From contig NZ_LT984895.1 in NCBI RefSeq assembly GCF_900258505.1, forward strand, positions 2,418,491-2,482,490: a DNA stretch of 64,000 nucleotides, given 5' to 3'. The notes beneath the pieces are model-generated. The model worked only from the letters and a program-made list of their open reading frames with translations. It was not told the DNA's origin and ran no database searches. The position numbers and the translations under genes are program-made. Below are positions 52,446 through 61,311 of this stretch, piece by piece. The stretch's first letter is position 1. Each line of letters opens with the position of its first letter. The DNA comes from Brachybacterium timonense. Its GTDB lineage: Bacteria; Actinomycetota; Actinomycetes; Actinomycetales; Dermabacteraceae.

Positions 52446-52672
52446 GGGAGCCTCCCGTCATCACGCGGTTGCCTGGACACTATCGCCAGCGGACCCCGCG
52501 TTCGGGTGAGCCGCCCGGGATACCGCCCGGACGTTCACCCGATCGTCATGCGGCGTTCCCGGGCGGTGACGGTGAGGTACCCGAAACGCTGCGGCACATG
52601 TCGCCGGTGCGCAGCAGCGCTCTGTCCTGTCGTCGGCAGACGGCGCCAGGGAGCGGCCCGTCGGCCTGTGCA

Positions 52673-53431
52673 TCAGGCGCCGAAGCGGCGCTCGCGCTTG
52701 CAGAAGTCCCGCAGTGCCCGCAGCAGGTCCACGCGCCGAAAACCCGGCCAGTACGTCTCGCAGAACCAGAATTCGCTGTGCACGGACTGCCACAGCAGGA
52801 AGCCGGACAGCCGCTGCTCACCGGAGGTGCGGATGATCAGGTCGGGATCGGGCTGGCCGGCCGTGTACAGGTGCTGGGCGATGGATTCGACGCTGATGGC
52901 CTGGGCGATCTGCGCCGCATCCAGGCCCTGGTCACCGAGATCGAGCACAAGCTCTCGCACAGCGTCCACGATCTCTTCGCGTCCGCCGTAGCCGATCGCC
53001 ACGTTCACGGTGAGGCCACGGGTGGGCTCCGCGTCGCTGCGCAGACAGGTGATCGCCGCACGCACCGGGGCGGGCAGGATGTCCGCGTTCCCGGCCAGTC
53101 GCACGGCGTATCCCTCACGCACCAGCAGGTCGACCGTATCGGTGATGATCCCGTACAACGCGTCGAGCTCCTCGGGGGGCCGACGCAGGTTGTCGCGGGA
53201 GAGCATCCACACGGTGACAAGCCCGATGCCGAGCTCTTCGCACCACTGCAGGAACTCGGGGATCTTCGCGGCGCCCATGCGGTGCCCCTCGGCGGTGCTG
53301 GCCCCGGTGGCCTTGGCCCAGCGACGGTTGCCATCGATGATCACACCCAGGTGGCGGGGCAGTTCGAAGGCAGCGAGTTCCTTGAGCAGGCGCCGCTCGT
53401 ACACGCGGTACAGGAGGCCGTCGTCGTCCAT
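52673..53431 (-). CDS. uppS: Z-type isoprenyl diphosphate synthase (UppS family)
   Basis: A 252-aa cis-prenyltransferase: LGVIIDGNRRWAK (catalytic Asp, residues ~28-40), GHRMGAAKIPEFLQWCEELGI, VWMLSRDNLRRPPEEL, and PDPDLIIRTSGEQRLSGFLLWQS at the end (R-T-S-G-E and R-L-S-x-F). The ATG at 53431 has AGGAG; the long upstream frame is not used. By position it matches the short-chain Z-farnesyl-type synthase of mycobacteria (Rv1086); the chain length is not readable. Confidence 0.92.
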   Translation of the reverse strand: MDDDGLLYRVYERRLLKELAAFELPRHLGVIIDGNRRWAKATGASTAEGHRMGAAKIPEFLQWCEELGIGLVTVWMLSRDNLRRPPEELDALYGIITDTVDLLVREGYAVRLAGNADILPAPVRAAITCLRSDAEPTRGLTVNVAIGYGGREEIVDAVRELVLDLGDQGLDAAQIAQAISVESIAQHLYTAGQPDPDLIIRTSGEQRLSGFLLWQSVHSEFWFCETYWPGFRRVDLLRALRDFCKRERRFGA

Positions 53432-53598
53432 GGCTCCTCGCTCGATCACTGGCCTAGCCGCGGGGCGACTCCCCGGCCGCACGCCCGGTCTGTCACCGCG
53501 GCGTTCGACCATTATCGGGGATCCGCCGACGCGTTCGCGGCTGTTCATGGGCTCGCCCGTGAATCCTCACGAGATCGACACAGCTCAGATACTGCGGG

Positions 53599-53612
53599 CT
53601 ACGGAACCGTAG
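53599..53612. promoter_or_regulatory. 14-bp perfect palindrome at the hemolysin III promoter
   Basis: CTACGGAACCGTAG, followed by TTACGCTTCCGTA, 16 bp before the hemolysin III ATG. Such palindromes are typical TetR-type operators. No TetR gene is adjacent, so the regulator acts from elsewhere. The start has no ribosome site, so the transcript may be leaderless and the palindrome overlaps the core promoter. Confidence 0.55.
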
Positions 53613-53627
53613 GTTACGCTTCCGTAC

Positions 53628-54467
53628 ATGACGTTCGATCACCAGCACGCGCCACACGCAACAGCGCAGCGTCCCGGCGACAGCTCCACGCAGGACCCCG
53701 CTCTGCGCGAGGCGATCGACGCTGTTGAGGAGGCCGGCGGGATCCGCGACGAGGACATTCCCACAGCTGACAGCCACCCCTTCGCGCCACGCACGCTCAC
53801 TCGCGCAATGGCCACGCGAGCTCGCGCACTCGGCCTGCAGCTGCCCAAACCGCGTCTGCGCGGAGTGATCCACCTGGTGACCTTCCCCACCGTGCTCGTG
53901 GCGGGCATGCTGCTCGTGGCATTCGGGCAGAGTCTTGCGATCCGCCTGGCCTGCGTCGTCTTCATCGTCACCGCTGGAATGCTGTTCGGCATCAGCGCCA
54001 CGTATCACCGCGGCACCTGGCGACCCCAGCACGCGATCATCCTGCGGCGCTTCGACCACGCGAACATTTTCTTGATCATCGCCGGCACATACACGCCGAT
54101 CGCCGTGGCGCTGCTGGAGCCGCGCGACGCCGCAACACTGCTGATCATCTGCTGGGCTGGGGCCGCCGTGGGGGTGATCTTCCGGCTGTTCTGGACGGGC
54201 GCTCCACGCTGGCTGTACGTGCCCGCCTACATCGCGCTGGGCTGGGTGGCGATCTTCTACATGCCGGAGCTGCTCGCGGGCGGCGGCTGGGCCGTGGTCT
54301 CGCTCATTGTGGCTGGCGGTGTGGCCTACACGGTCGGTGCCGTGATCTACGGCCTGAAGAAGCCTGACCCGTCACCGGCCTGGTTCGGGTTCCACGAAAT
54401 CTTCCATGCCTGCACGGTGGCCGGTTTCGCCTGCCACTTCCTGGCGGTCGCGCTGTCCGTAGGCTGA
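53628..54467 (+). CDS. Hemolysin III family (PAQR-type) membrane protein
   Basis: 279 aa, seven-helix membrane protein with the PAQR metal-ligand motifs: SATYHRG (first His), RRFDHANIFLIIAGTYTP (Asp-His), and WFGFHEIFHACTVAGFACHF (two His). The ~80-residue soluble N-terminus is longer than in most (~210-aa) members. Hydrolase-like activity of the group is suspected but unproven. Divergent from uppS. Confidence 0.92.
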   Translation: MTFDHQHAPHATAQRPGDSSTQDPALREAIDAVEEAGGIRDEDIPTADSHPFAPRTLTRAMATRARALGLQLPKPRLRGVIHLVTFPTVLVAGMLLVAFGQSLAIRLACVVFIVTAGMLFGISATYHRGTWRPQHAIILRRFDHANIFLIIAGTYTPIAVALLEPRDAATLLIICWAGAAVGVIFRLFWTGAPRWLYVPAYIALGWVAIFYMPELLAGGGWAVVSLIVAGGVAYTVGAVIYGLKKPDPSPAWFGFHEIFHACTVAGFACHFLAVALSVG

Positions 54468-54480
54468 GCGCACAGCACGG

Positions 54481-54852
54481 TCAGGCCTTCGGGCGGTCCG
54501 ACTCCCCGGCGCTGTCGGCATCCTCGCCGCGGCCCGTCTCCTCGCCATTGTCTGCACCGTTGGCCCGGCCGTCCGCACCGTCGGCCCGGCCGTCTGCACT
54601 GTCGGTCTGCTCGCGCGCTGCCTGCTCCTGTGCCTCCCGGCGCAGCCGGACCCGCTCGCGCGCGGTGATCCGACGGATGTGGCGAGTCATCGACAGGATC
54701 AGCAGCAGCACCGCGACGGCGAGGAACGCCATCGCGATGAACCCGCCGAGCCCCGGGGAGACCGAGACCGCGTCGAACTCGAAGCCGTCCGAGGGCGACG
54801 GTGCGGTCAGCAGCGTGCCACCGGCGGTCACCACGAGCGCAGCAGAGCTCAC
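54481..54852 (-). CDS. Small membrane protein with repetitive acidic tail
   Basis: 123 aa: short extracytoplasmic N-terminus, one helix (GGFIAMAFLAVAVLLLILSM), basic HIRRITARERVRLRREAQEQAA, then a tail of repeated A-D-G-R-A-D-G and similar units. It overlaps the mca stop by 4 bp. By position it corresponds to the small membrane protein beside mca in mycobacteria (Rv1083). Function unknown. Confidence 0.75.
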   Translation of the reverse strand: MSSAALVVTAGGTLLTAPSPSDGFEFDAVSVSPGLGGFIAMAFLAVAVLLLILSMTRHIRRITARERVRLRREAQEQAAREQTDSADGRADGADGRANGADNGEETGRGEDADSAGESDRPKA

Positions 54853-55838
54853 CGCTCCTCCTCACGGGTCTGTGTGCGGGTGCTCGCTCCAGCGCCGACG
54901 GGTTTCGCTCCAACGCCGACGCGTTTCGTTTCGGCGTCCGCGCTGCTATCGAGGGGCCGGATACCGGCGAACAGGTCTGTCTCCGGAAGCGTGACACCGA
55001 TCCGGGACATGCGCAGTTCGTAGTCCTCGGTGCCCCATGCGGCACGCTCATCGTCGTGGCCGATGGCGAAGAAGAATCCGTCGGGGTCGACCTGGGTGGC
55101 GTGAGCGCGCAGCGCCGCATCGCGCACCTCGAGGTAGTCGCGCACATCGATCCGGGTGGTGAGCAGACGATCCGAGCGCGGGTCGTACCGCTCCAACCAG
55201 GTCTCCAGGTCCGCGTTCGCGCGGCCCTCCTCCCGCAGGTAGCGGGCGATGGCGTCCAGGCGCTGCCGGTTGAAACCGTTGACGTAGTAGACCTTCAGCA
55301 CGCTCCACGGCTCCCCAAGTTCCGGCGCGAACGCAGGATCCGCGGCGAGGTCGACAGCGCGCAGGCTGATGCGGTGGCACTGGATGTGGTCGGGGTGGGG
55401 GTAGCCGCCGTTCTCGTCATAGGTGGTCAGCACATGTGGTCGCAGTCGACGCACAGCCTCCACCAGGGGACGGGCGGCGTCGTCCACGGACTTCAGGGCG
55501 AAGCAGCCGTCGGGCAGCGCCGGCAGTGGATCACCTTCAGGCAGGCCGGAGTCGACGAAGCCAAGCCACTCATGGTCCACGCCCAGCACCTTCTGGGCGC
55601 GCGCCATCTCCTCGCGGCGCACATCGACGAGGTTCTTCATGAGGTCCTCGTCGCCTTCCAGCTGCGGGTTGAGGATGTCGCCGCGTTCACCACCGGTGCA
55701 GGTGATCACGGTGACGTGCACGCCTTCACGGACATACCGCGCCGTGGTGCCTGCGCCCTTGCTGGATTCGTCATCGGGGTGCGCGTGCACCGCCACCATG
55801 CGAAGTGGCTCGCCAGGGGCGGGGAGCTGGATGGTCAC
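54849..55838 (-). CDS. mca: Mycothiol S-conjugate amidase
   Basis: A 329-aa zinc amidase of the PIG-L fold that cleaves mycothiol adducts for detoxification. Zinc ligands in AVHAHPDDESSKG (His-x-x-Asp-Asp) and GGYPHPDHIQCHRISL. LGFVDSGLPEGD and GEPWSVLKVYYVNGF distinguish Mca from the close relative MshB. Starts MTIQLPAPGEPLRM at 55838. Confirms a mycothiol-producing actinobacterium. Confidence 0.93.
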   Translation of the reverse strand: MTIQLPAPGEPLRMVAVHAHPDDESSKGAGTTARYVREGVHVTVITCTGGERGDILNPQLEGDEDLMKNLVDVRREEMARAQKVLGVDHEWLGFVDSGLPEGDPLPALPDGCFALKSVDDAARPLVEAVRRLRPHVLTTYDENGGYPHPDHIQCHRISLRAVDLAADPAFAPELGEPWSVLKVYYVNGFNRQRLDAIARYLREEGRANADLETWLERYDPRSDRLLTTRIDVRDYLEVRDAALRAHATQVDPDGFFFAIGHDDERAAWGTEDYELRMSRIGVTLPETDLFAGIRPLDSSADAETKRVGVGAKPVGAGASTRTQTREEER

Positions 55839-56076
55839 GGTTCACCTCATCGAGGTATCGCTGCGGCTGCGCGATCGTGCCGGATCGTGCGCGCAGATAC
55901 GGACATGAGTGCAGGCGGCGCCGGGGGACGCGCCACCGCACGAGCCTACGCCACCGCTGATGCACGCCCGCGTCTGGTGAGACACGGTCCGACACATTCC
56001 GTCTCGACAGGCCGTCTCACCGGCGCAGACGCTGGTCCTGCGCTCTACCACCGGACGTTCTGGGACACTGAGGTGC

Positions 56077-56469
56077 ATGAGTATGACCGAAGAGCAGCGG
56101 CGCGCGCGCTACGGCGGACCCCTGGTGACTCCGCGCGCCGCGCGTCTGCTCGCCGTCGCTGTGAGCGTGGTGTTCATCGCGGTTGTTGTGGTGGTGGGCC
56201 TGCGGTTCGCCGATCAGCCGGTCAAAGGGAACCTGGTCACGTATGAGCATGTTGCACCGGACCGGATCGCAGTGACGTTCACCGTGTCGATGCGACCACA
56301 CACGGAGGCCAGCTGCACGATCCAGGCGATGAACGCGGGCGCTGCCCAGGTGGGTTTCGTGGACGTGCCGATCCCGCCGCAGGAGCAGCGGGTCTCGCGT
56401 CATCGCGTCGAGATCGCCACGCAGGGGGAAGCGGTCTCAGCGGAGATCCTCACCTGCACCCGCCGATGA
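56077..56469 (+). CDS. DUF4307 membrane-anchored protein
   Basis: 130 aa: TEEQRRARYGG start, one helix (LLAVAVSVVFIAVVVVVGLRF), and an extracytoplasmic domain with two cysteines (SCTIQAMNAG and LTCTRR) that could form a disulfide. The mycobacterial homologue (Rv1081c) lies between mca and greA as here. Function unknown. Confidence 0.88.
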   Translation: MSMTEEQRRARYGGPLVTPRAARLLAVAVSVVFIAVVVVVGLRFADQPVKGNLVTYEHVAPDRIAVTFTVSMRPHTEASCTIQAMNAGAAQVGFVDVPIPPQEQRVSRHRVEIATQGEAVSAEILTCTRR

Positions 56470-56575
56470 AAGAACGCCACGTGGGCCGTTGCCTTGCCCA
56501 CACCCGCGCCTGCTGATCGACCAACCGGTGTATCCTGCTCCGATACCGGCAACGTGCCGGAGTCATACACCCGCA

Positions 56576-56605
56576 CACGGGGCGCATGAGCACATGTGCC
56601 CCGTG
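56576..56605. promoter_or_regulatory. Inverted repeat in the greA leader
   Basis: CACGGGGC and GCCCCGTG, perfect 8-bp arms, 14-nt spacer. A further hairpin (CCGGCA-ACG-TGCCGG) lies 30 bp upstream. Together they occupy the leader between the DUF4307 stop (56469) and the greA start (56667), suggesting structured-leader control, but no known riboswitch is recognised. Confidence 0.45.
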
Positions 56606-56666
56606 ATTCGTGTCAGAGGGGCATCTTCGCCTCTCCATGATCTGGAACGACCACAGGAGTGATCCT

Positions 56667-57155
56667 ATGAGCAGCCAGCCGAACAGCGCCTGGCTCACCC
56701 AGGAGGCATACGACCGCCTCGCCCGTGAGCTCGCCGAGCTCGAGGGCCCGGGCCGCACCGAGATTGCCGAGCGGATCGCCGCTGCTCGCGACGAGGGCGA
56801 CCTCAAGGAGAACGGCGGCTACCACGCCGCCCGTGAGGAGCAGGGCAAGATGGAGGCCCGCATCGCGGACCTGCAGCGCCTGCTGAAGAACGCCGTGGTC
56901 GGCGAGTCCCCGGAGGACGACGGCGTGGTCGAGCCCGGCATGGTGGTCACGATCGAGATGGCCGGCAAGGAGCGCACCTTCCTGCTGGGCAACCGCGAGA
57001 TCGCCGACGGTGAGGACATCGAGGTCTACTCGACCGAGTCACCCCTGGGCGCTGCGATCGACGGCTCGAAGGTGGGCGAGAGCATCGACTACACAGCGCC
57101 GAACGGCAAGAAGCTCCCCATCACGATCCGCAAGGCACATCCGTTCCACGGCTGA
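56667..57155 (+). CDS. greA: Transcription elongation factor GreA
   Basis: 162 aa: coiled-coil N-domain (YDRLARELAELEGPGRTEIAERIAAARDEGDLKENGGYHAAREEQGKMEARI, with the acidic tip D-E-G-D-L-K-E-N-G) and FKBP-like C-domain (LGNREIADGEDIEVYSTESPLGAAI). Rescues back-tracked RNA polymerase. AGGAGT ribosome site. Followed by a strong terminator. Confidence 0.96.
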   Translation: MSSQPNSAWLTQEAYDRLARELAELEGPGRTEIAERIAAARDEGDLKENGGYHAAREEQGKMEARIADLQRLLKNAVVGESPEDDGVVEPGMVVTIEMAGKERTFLLGNREIADGEDIEVYSTESPLGAAIDGSKVGESIDYTAPNGKKLPITIRKAHPFHG

Positions 57156-57195
57156 TCGCAGCCAAGCCGAGCCATAGCTCGGCATGAACAGGATC

Positions 57196-57233
57196 ACGAG
57201 CAGGGGCCGGGCATATGCCCGGCCCCTGCTCGT
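57196..57233. terminator. Perfect 38-bp palindromic terminator between greA and the AI-2E gene
   Basis: Seventeen-base-pair perfect stem (ACGAGCAGGGGCCGGGC) with an ATAT loop. It is symmetric and so can end transcription from both converging genes; no T-tract. Confidence 0.9.
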
Positions 57234-57268
57234 GTGTCTGGGGAACCGTCCCGTGCGCGGACGTGAGA

Positions 57269-58429
57269 TCAGCTCCGTGCGCTGCGCTCCAGCTCGCGGT
57301 AGTACTGGGCTGCCGCGTCGTCCGTCCCGAGTTCGGGGTTGGGGTCACGCCCCACGAGGTACAGCATCGTGGCGTTCACGAAGGCGATCATCGGGATCGC
57401 GAACAGAGCGCCTGCGATGCCCGCAACCATCGCGCCGAGGGCGACGCCGAGGAACACGCCGAGCGGGTGGAGAGCCACGGCCTTGCCCATGAGGAAGGGC
57501 TGCAGCACGTTGCCTTCGAGCTGCTGCACCGCCACCACGATGCCCAGCATGATCAGAGCCGGCACGACCCCCTTCATCACCAGCACGATCAGCACCGCGA
57601 TCGCACCCGACAGTACGGCACCGATCAGCGGGATGAAGGAGAACAGGAACACCAGCAGCCAGATCGGCACGCCGTAGGGAGCCAGGCCCAGGACGACGAT
57701 GCCGATCGCGATGCCGGTGGCGTCCACGCCGGCCACCAGGATCTGGGTGCGGGCGTACTCGGCGAGTGCCCGCCAGCCGCGGCGGAAGGACTCATGGGTC
57801 GCACCGCGCGCTGCTGGCGGCAGCAGACCGACGACCCAGCGCCAGATCTGCGGCCCACCGGCGAGAAAGAAGAACAGCGAGAACAGGCACACCACGATGC
57901 CGGTGACGATGTTGCCGAGCGTCGATGCCGTGCTCAGGGCACCGTTGACCAGACCGTCAGCGTTCTTCTGCAGCTGGGTGAGTGCCTCATCGACCGCGCT
58001 GTTGATCATCGGCGCATCGATCTGGAACGTGGTGGTCACCCATTGCATGAGGGTCTGGAATCCCTCGACGGCCTTCGTCTGGATATCGGGCCACTGTGCG
58101 ATCAGCTGGCGACCGGCGAGGGTGAACATGCCGGAGACCACCAGCAGAAGCCCCACCAGTGCCACGGCAGCCGCGGCGCTACGACCCAGGAATGTGTACC
58201 GCGTCAGCACGTTCACCAGTGGGGCCAGCAGCGCAGCCAGAAGCACCGCGATCAGCACCGGAACGACCAGTGTGGAGACCTTGGAGACGCCCCACAGCAG
58301 GAGTGCGGCAGCAGCGGTGATGACGATCAGTCGCCAGGACCACGCCGCCAAGCGGCGCACGCCCAGTGGAATATCAGCCACCTCAGGCGACACAGCGGGC
58401 GGGCGACGGGCAGGTTGCAGCTTCGCCAT
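57269..58429 (-). CDS. AI-2E family transporter (PerM-like)
   Basis: A 386-aa permease with about eight helices: two N-terminal pairs (LIVITAAAALLLWGVSKVSTLVVPVLIAVLLAALLAPLV), a long amphipathic region (~100-200), and the C-terminal block with FLFSFIPLIGAVLSGAIAVLIV and QQLEGNVLQPFLMGKAVALHPLGVFLGVALG, the family signature. The ATG at 58429 follows GAGAGGA. Substrate unknown; the AI-2 name is historical. Confidence 0.9.
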   Translation of the reverse strand: MAKLQPARRPPAVSPEVADIPLGVRRLAAWSWRLIVITAAAALLLWGVSKVSTLVVPVLIAVLLAALLAPLVNVLTRYTFLGRSAAAAVALVGLLLVVSGMFTLAGRQLIAQWPDIQTKAVEGFQTLMQWVTTTFQIDAPMINSAVDEALTQLQKNADGLVNGALSTASTLGNIVTGIVVCLFSLFFFLAGGPQIWRWVVGLLPPAARGATHESFRRGWRALAEYARTQILVAGVDATGIAIGIVVLGLAPYGVPIWLLVFLFSFIPLIGAVLSGAIAVLIVLVMKGVVPALIMLGIVVAVQQLEGNVLQPFLMGKAVALHPLGVFLGVALGAMVAGIAGALFAIPMIAFVNATMLYLVGRDPNPELGTDDAAAQYYRELERSARS

Positions 58430-58728
58430 AAGGGTCCTCTCAGCGAACGTCGGCACAGCCCCGCGGGATGCGCATGCCGACGCCGCTCAACAACAGATCG
58501 GGCGGTCGCGCGTCACGGCGACCACCGCTCATGCTAGCTGTTGCGGGTTGTGATGCTCAGGCTGGACGACCGGTACGAGAGAGGGTCCTTGACCGACATG
58601 ACAAGTGGCGCTGTGTCAATGTATGTGCAGTCGGAACGGTCAAGTCCCTGGAAGTGGTGTAGCGATCCTTCGCTTGGGGGTTGGGCGGTCAGGGGGGACT
58701 GCTGCACGTTTAGGTGACAGTCGGGGTG

Positions 58729-59513
58729 TCAGGCCGCGAGGGCGACCGGTTTCATGATGGTTTCCTATTCGATGGGGGTCAATCGGCCCAGGCGGGCCTG
58801 TTGGCGGCGCCGATGATAGGTCCGTTCGATCCAGGTAATGATCGCGATTCGGAGTTCTTCTCGGGTCCGCCACCGCTTGCGGTCCAGGACGTTCTTCTGG
58901 AGCAGGGCGAAGAAGGATTCCATCGCGGCGTTGTCGCCGGCGGCGCCGACCCGGCCTATCGATCCGACGAGGTGATGGCGGTTCAATGCGTGGACGAATT
59001 GTCGTGATCTGAACTGGCTCCCGCGGTCCGAATGCACGATGCAGCCGGCCGTGTCCCCACGTCGAGCTACCGCGCTGTCCAGGGCGTTCACCGCGAGACG
59101 AGCCTTCATCCGGTCGCTGATGGAGTAGCCGACGATACGACCGGAGAACGCGTCCTTGATGACGCAGAGGTAGAGCTTTCCCTCGGCGGGCCTGGACGCT
59201 TGCTGTTCTTGCCGCGCTTCTTCCCGAAGACGGACCACCACTGGTTGTCCCGACAGATCTTCCACGCTGTTCGCTGGCTCATCACCTCGCCAGCAATGGC
59301 GGCTTCATCCGCGAGGAATCGGTAGCCGAACGCAGGGTCGTCGCGGTGGGCGTCGAACAGGGCGTTCGCCCGATACGCCTCGACCAGTTCCGACGGGGTG
59401 ACCTGCTGTTTCCGCCAGCGATAGTAGGGCTGACGTGAGAGCTTCAGGACCCGCAGGGACACCGCGACGGGGATTCCATCGGCGGCGAGCTCGCTCACGA
59501 GCGGGTGGAGCAT
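58729..59513 (-). pseudogene. IS3 transposase orfB, inactivated
   Basis: N-terminal part (59513 down to about 59175) is a normal HTH_21-type segment (LHPLVSELAADGIPVAVSLRVL, GYRFLADEAAI). The frame then breaks at GKKRGKNSKRPGPP: about 110 nt encoding the region with the first catalytic aspartate (family text TDITEH) is deleted and the frame shifts. The rest (EGKLYLCVIKDAF, HSDRGSQFRS with the second Asp, AMESFFALLQ with the Glu) follows. A TAG at 58765 replaces the usual Tyr before E-T-I-M; read-through would end at 58729. Confidence 0.85.
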
Positions 59514-59803
59514 TTTCCCGGCAGGTTCGTCTGAGACAGGTAGGCAGCGGCACGGCGCAGGACCTCGTTCTCCTGCTGAAGCAGACGGATCTGCTTGCGG
59601 GCCTCCCGCAGCTCGGTCGACTCCTCCCGAGACGTGCCGGGACGGTTGCCCTCGCCAATGTCGGCTTGGCGGATCCGCGTATACAGCGTCATCTCGTGGA
59701 TCCCGAAGTCCTTCGCGATCTGCGCGATGGTGACACCGTCCTCACGGGACCGGGCCACCCGCACGACATCCTCACGGAACTCTCGGGGATAGGGAGCGGA
59801 CAT
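59495..59803 (-). CDS. IS3 orfA (HTH protein)
   Basis: 102 aa, starting MSAPYPREFREDVVRVARSRE, helix-turn-helix GVTIAQIAKDFGIHEMTLYTRIRQADI and leucine-zipper LREARKQIRLLQQENEVLRRAAAYL. Intact. It overlaps orfB by ~19 bp, the usual site of programmed frameshifting, but the orfB half is dead. Confidence 0.88.
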   Translation of the reverse strand: MSAPYPREFREDVVRVARSREDGVTIAQIAKDFGIHEMTLYTRIRQADIGEGNRPGTSREESTELREARKQIRLLQQENEVLRRAAAYLSQTNLPGKCSTRS

Positions 59804-60192
59804 GATGCACATCCTTCCAGGCCGCCCGATGGGCAAGCCAGATCAGATGTCACCTAAACGTGCAGCAGTCCCTTCCTCACCCGCTGCCGCCTCAACCTCA
59901 CCCCCGACATCAGCCCAGCGGGGCCACCACAAGCTCTCTACCCCCCTGACCGAACTACCCCTCCCAGCGAAGGATCGCTACACACCACTTTCAGAGACTT
60001 GACCCGCACGACTTCTCCACAGCCTGCACGAAAAGTAAGCCAAACACGAACACATAGTAATTGATTATTCAACATTAGGAAATCTGGATGGACTGTGACA
60101 TCCTCTCGGGTAGCAGACGCGGTTCACTGCCGAACATCGTCGACACCCAGGGGCGGCGCGCCACAGCAGCCCACAAGAGGACAGGGACCACC

Positions 60193-61227
60193 ATGGCCAA
60201 GCCACTTACGCAAGTTACTGCCATTTTGACAGTGTCGGCCAGCATTCTCACGGCAGCATTGATTCCTGCATCAGCATCCCCTCCGCTGGACACAGTTGAA
60301 ACAATCCTGCACGCAACGCCAGCGTCGATCATCGATAGCGCAATCCCCATGCGGTTTAACCAAGATGGCACCGAAGCTAGTGATATAAACGAACTCGTGA
60401 CACTCGAGGAAGGGCTCGGTGGTCGAACGACCGCCGAACTACCCGGTAAGACTGGCGTCTCAATTTCTCTTCCGGTGGATTATTCAGAGACTCAACATGC
60501 GACTCCTGGGAGCAAGACGATATCCTGGGAAGATGGAAACGGCGTGGTGTTTACGCCACTAGTCACCCGAGAGGGAGACGTACAGGTCAACACCATAATT
60601 CCAGATGCTAACGCGCCACATTCCTACTCATATGAGATAGACATCCCTAGCAACGCCCAGGTGGTACAGGCAGGCGATGCACACCTATTCATTGGAGCTG
60701 ACGGCTCACTGCTTGCAGGCCTCGCCCCGCCCTGGGCTACCGACGCTAACGGGAAAGCAATACCAACGCGTTTTGAGATCGAAGGAAAGACTGTTACCCA
60801 GATTATCGATTTCAACGAGGCGACCGTATTCCCTGTTGTAGCCGACCCCTTTCTAGGAAAGAACCTATTCAGCTCCATTGGGAGCAAATATGGGAAATAC
60901 TACGGCGTCAACACCAATGTGGTCACTCTTAACCTTAGCGCGTGGGGATGGGCAGTATACATCAACAATGTTTCAATCGTCGGCTTTGCGTCAGGGCAGT
61001 ATGTACTAAATGACCTCGGATGGAAGGAGGCTCTCGCCAAGGGCGGAAAGGTAAAAGCCCTCCTCCTCTCAAAGCCGAGCATGCGGCAGCAGTTCTCATG
61101 TCATGCACTCGGAGCGCCTTTCGCTGGAACTTGGGAGCTGGAGACATTCAGGAAGAATCGGACCCGGAGCTGGACTTATGGCGTCGGGATCCATCGCTGT
61201 AACTGGGTCACCGCGGACGGCAAATAA
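60193..61227 (+). CDS. Secreted protein with C-terminal DUF2599-like domain
   Basis: 344 aa. A signal peptide (VTAILTVSASILTAALIPASASP) precedes a beta-rich region with repeated hydrophobic strands (GVSISLPVDYSE, GVVFTPLVTREGDVQVNTIIP, HSYSYEIDIPSNAQVV, HLFIGADGSLL) and a C-terminal DUF2599-like segment: FSCHALGAPFAGTWELETFRKN and GVGIHRCNW, with two cysteines. GC content and codon use are clearly lower than in the core genes, suggesting recent acquisition. ATG 60193 has GAGGACAGGGA upstream. Exported; role unknown, possibly interbacterial or envelope-active. Confidence 0.75.
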   Translation: MAKPLTQVTAILTVSASILTAALIPASASPPLDTVETILHATPASIIDSAIPMRFNQDGTEASDINELVTLEEGLGGRTTAELPGKTGVSISLPVDYSETQHATPGSKTISWEDGNGVVFTPLVTREGDVQVNTIIPDANAPHSYSYEIDIPSNAQVVQAGDAHLFIGADGSLLAGLAPPWATDANGKAIPTRFEIEGKTVTQIIDFNEATVFPVVADPFLGKNLFSSIGSKYGKYYGVNTNVVTLNLSAWGWAVYINNVSIVGFASGQYVLNDLGWKEALAKGGKVKALLLSKPSMRQQFSCHALGAPFAGTWELETFRKNRTRSWTYGVGIHRCNWVTADGK

Positions 61228-61311
61228 GCTCCTGCGATTGGGCGAGCATCCACACTCGCTACCCGTCGACCCAAATCGCATAGCGCTTTATGCACTCACT
61301 TTGGAGGCGCC

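Larger units (their letters stand above)
58695..59872 (-). mobile_element. IS3-family insertion sequence, defective
   Basis: 1.18-kb element bounded by 25-bp perfect inverted repeats (58695-58719 and 59848-59872; outer bases GGGACTGCTG). Contains orfA and a broken orfB on the minus strand in the usual IS3 order. Inserted in the G-run at the inner edge of the left repeat of the outer element. Confidence 0.85.
58638..60004. mobile_element. Short TIR element (MITE-like) carrying a nested IS3 copy
   Basis: 58638-58697 and 59941-60004 are ~60-bp imperfect inverted repeats, both beginning GGTCAAGTC and ending GGTCAGGGGGG, with high identity. Without the IS3 insertion (58695-59872) the element would be ~190 bp with no coding capacity, i.e. 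MITE-like. Its ends resemble those of IS256-type elements as I remember them; a full relative elsewhere would supply the transposase. No clear flanking duplication was found. Confidence 0.65.

Noticed and set aside
59495..59513. Active programmed frameshift transposase in the IS3 element
   Set aside because: orfB has lost the first catalytic aspartate by an internal deletion and carries an early stop, so frameshifting could not give an active enzyme.
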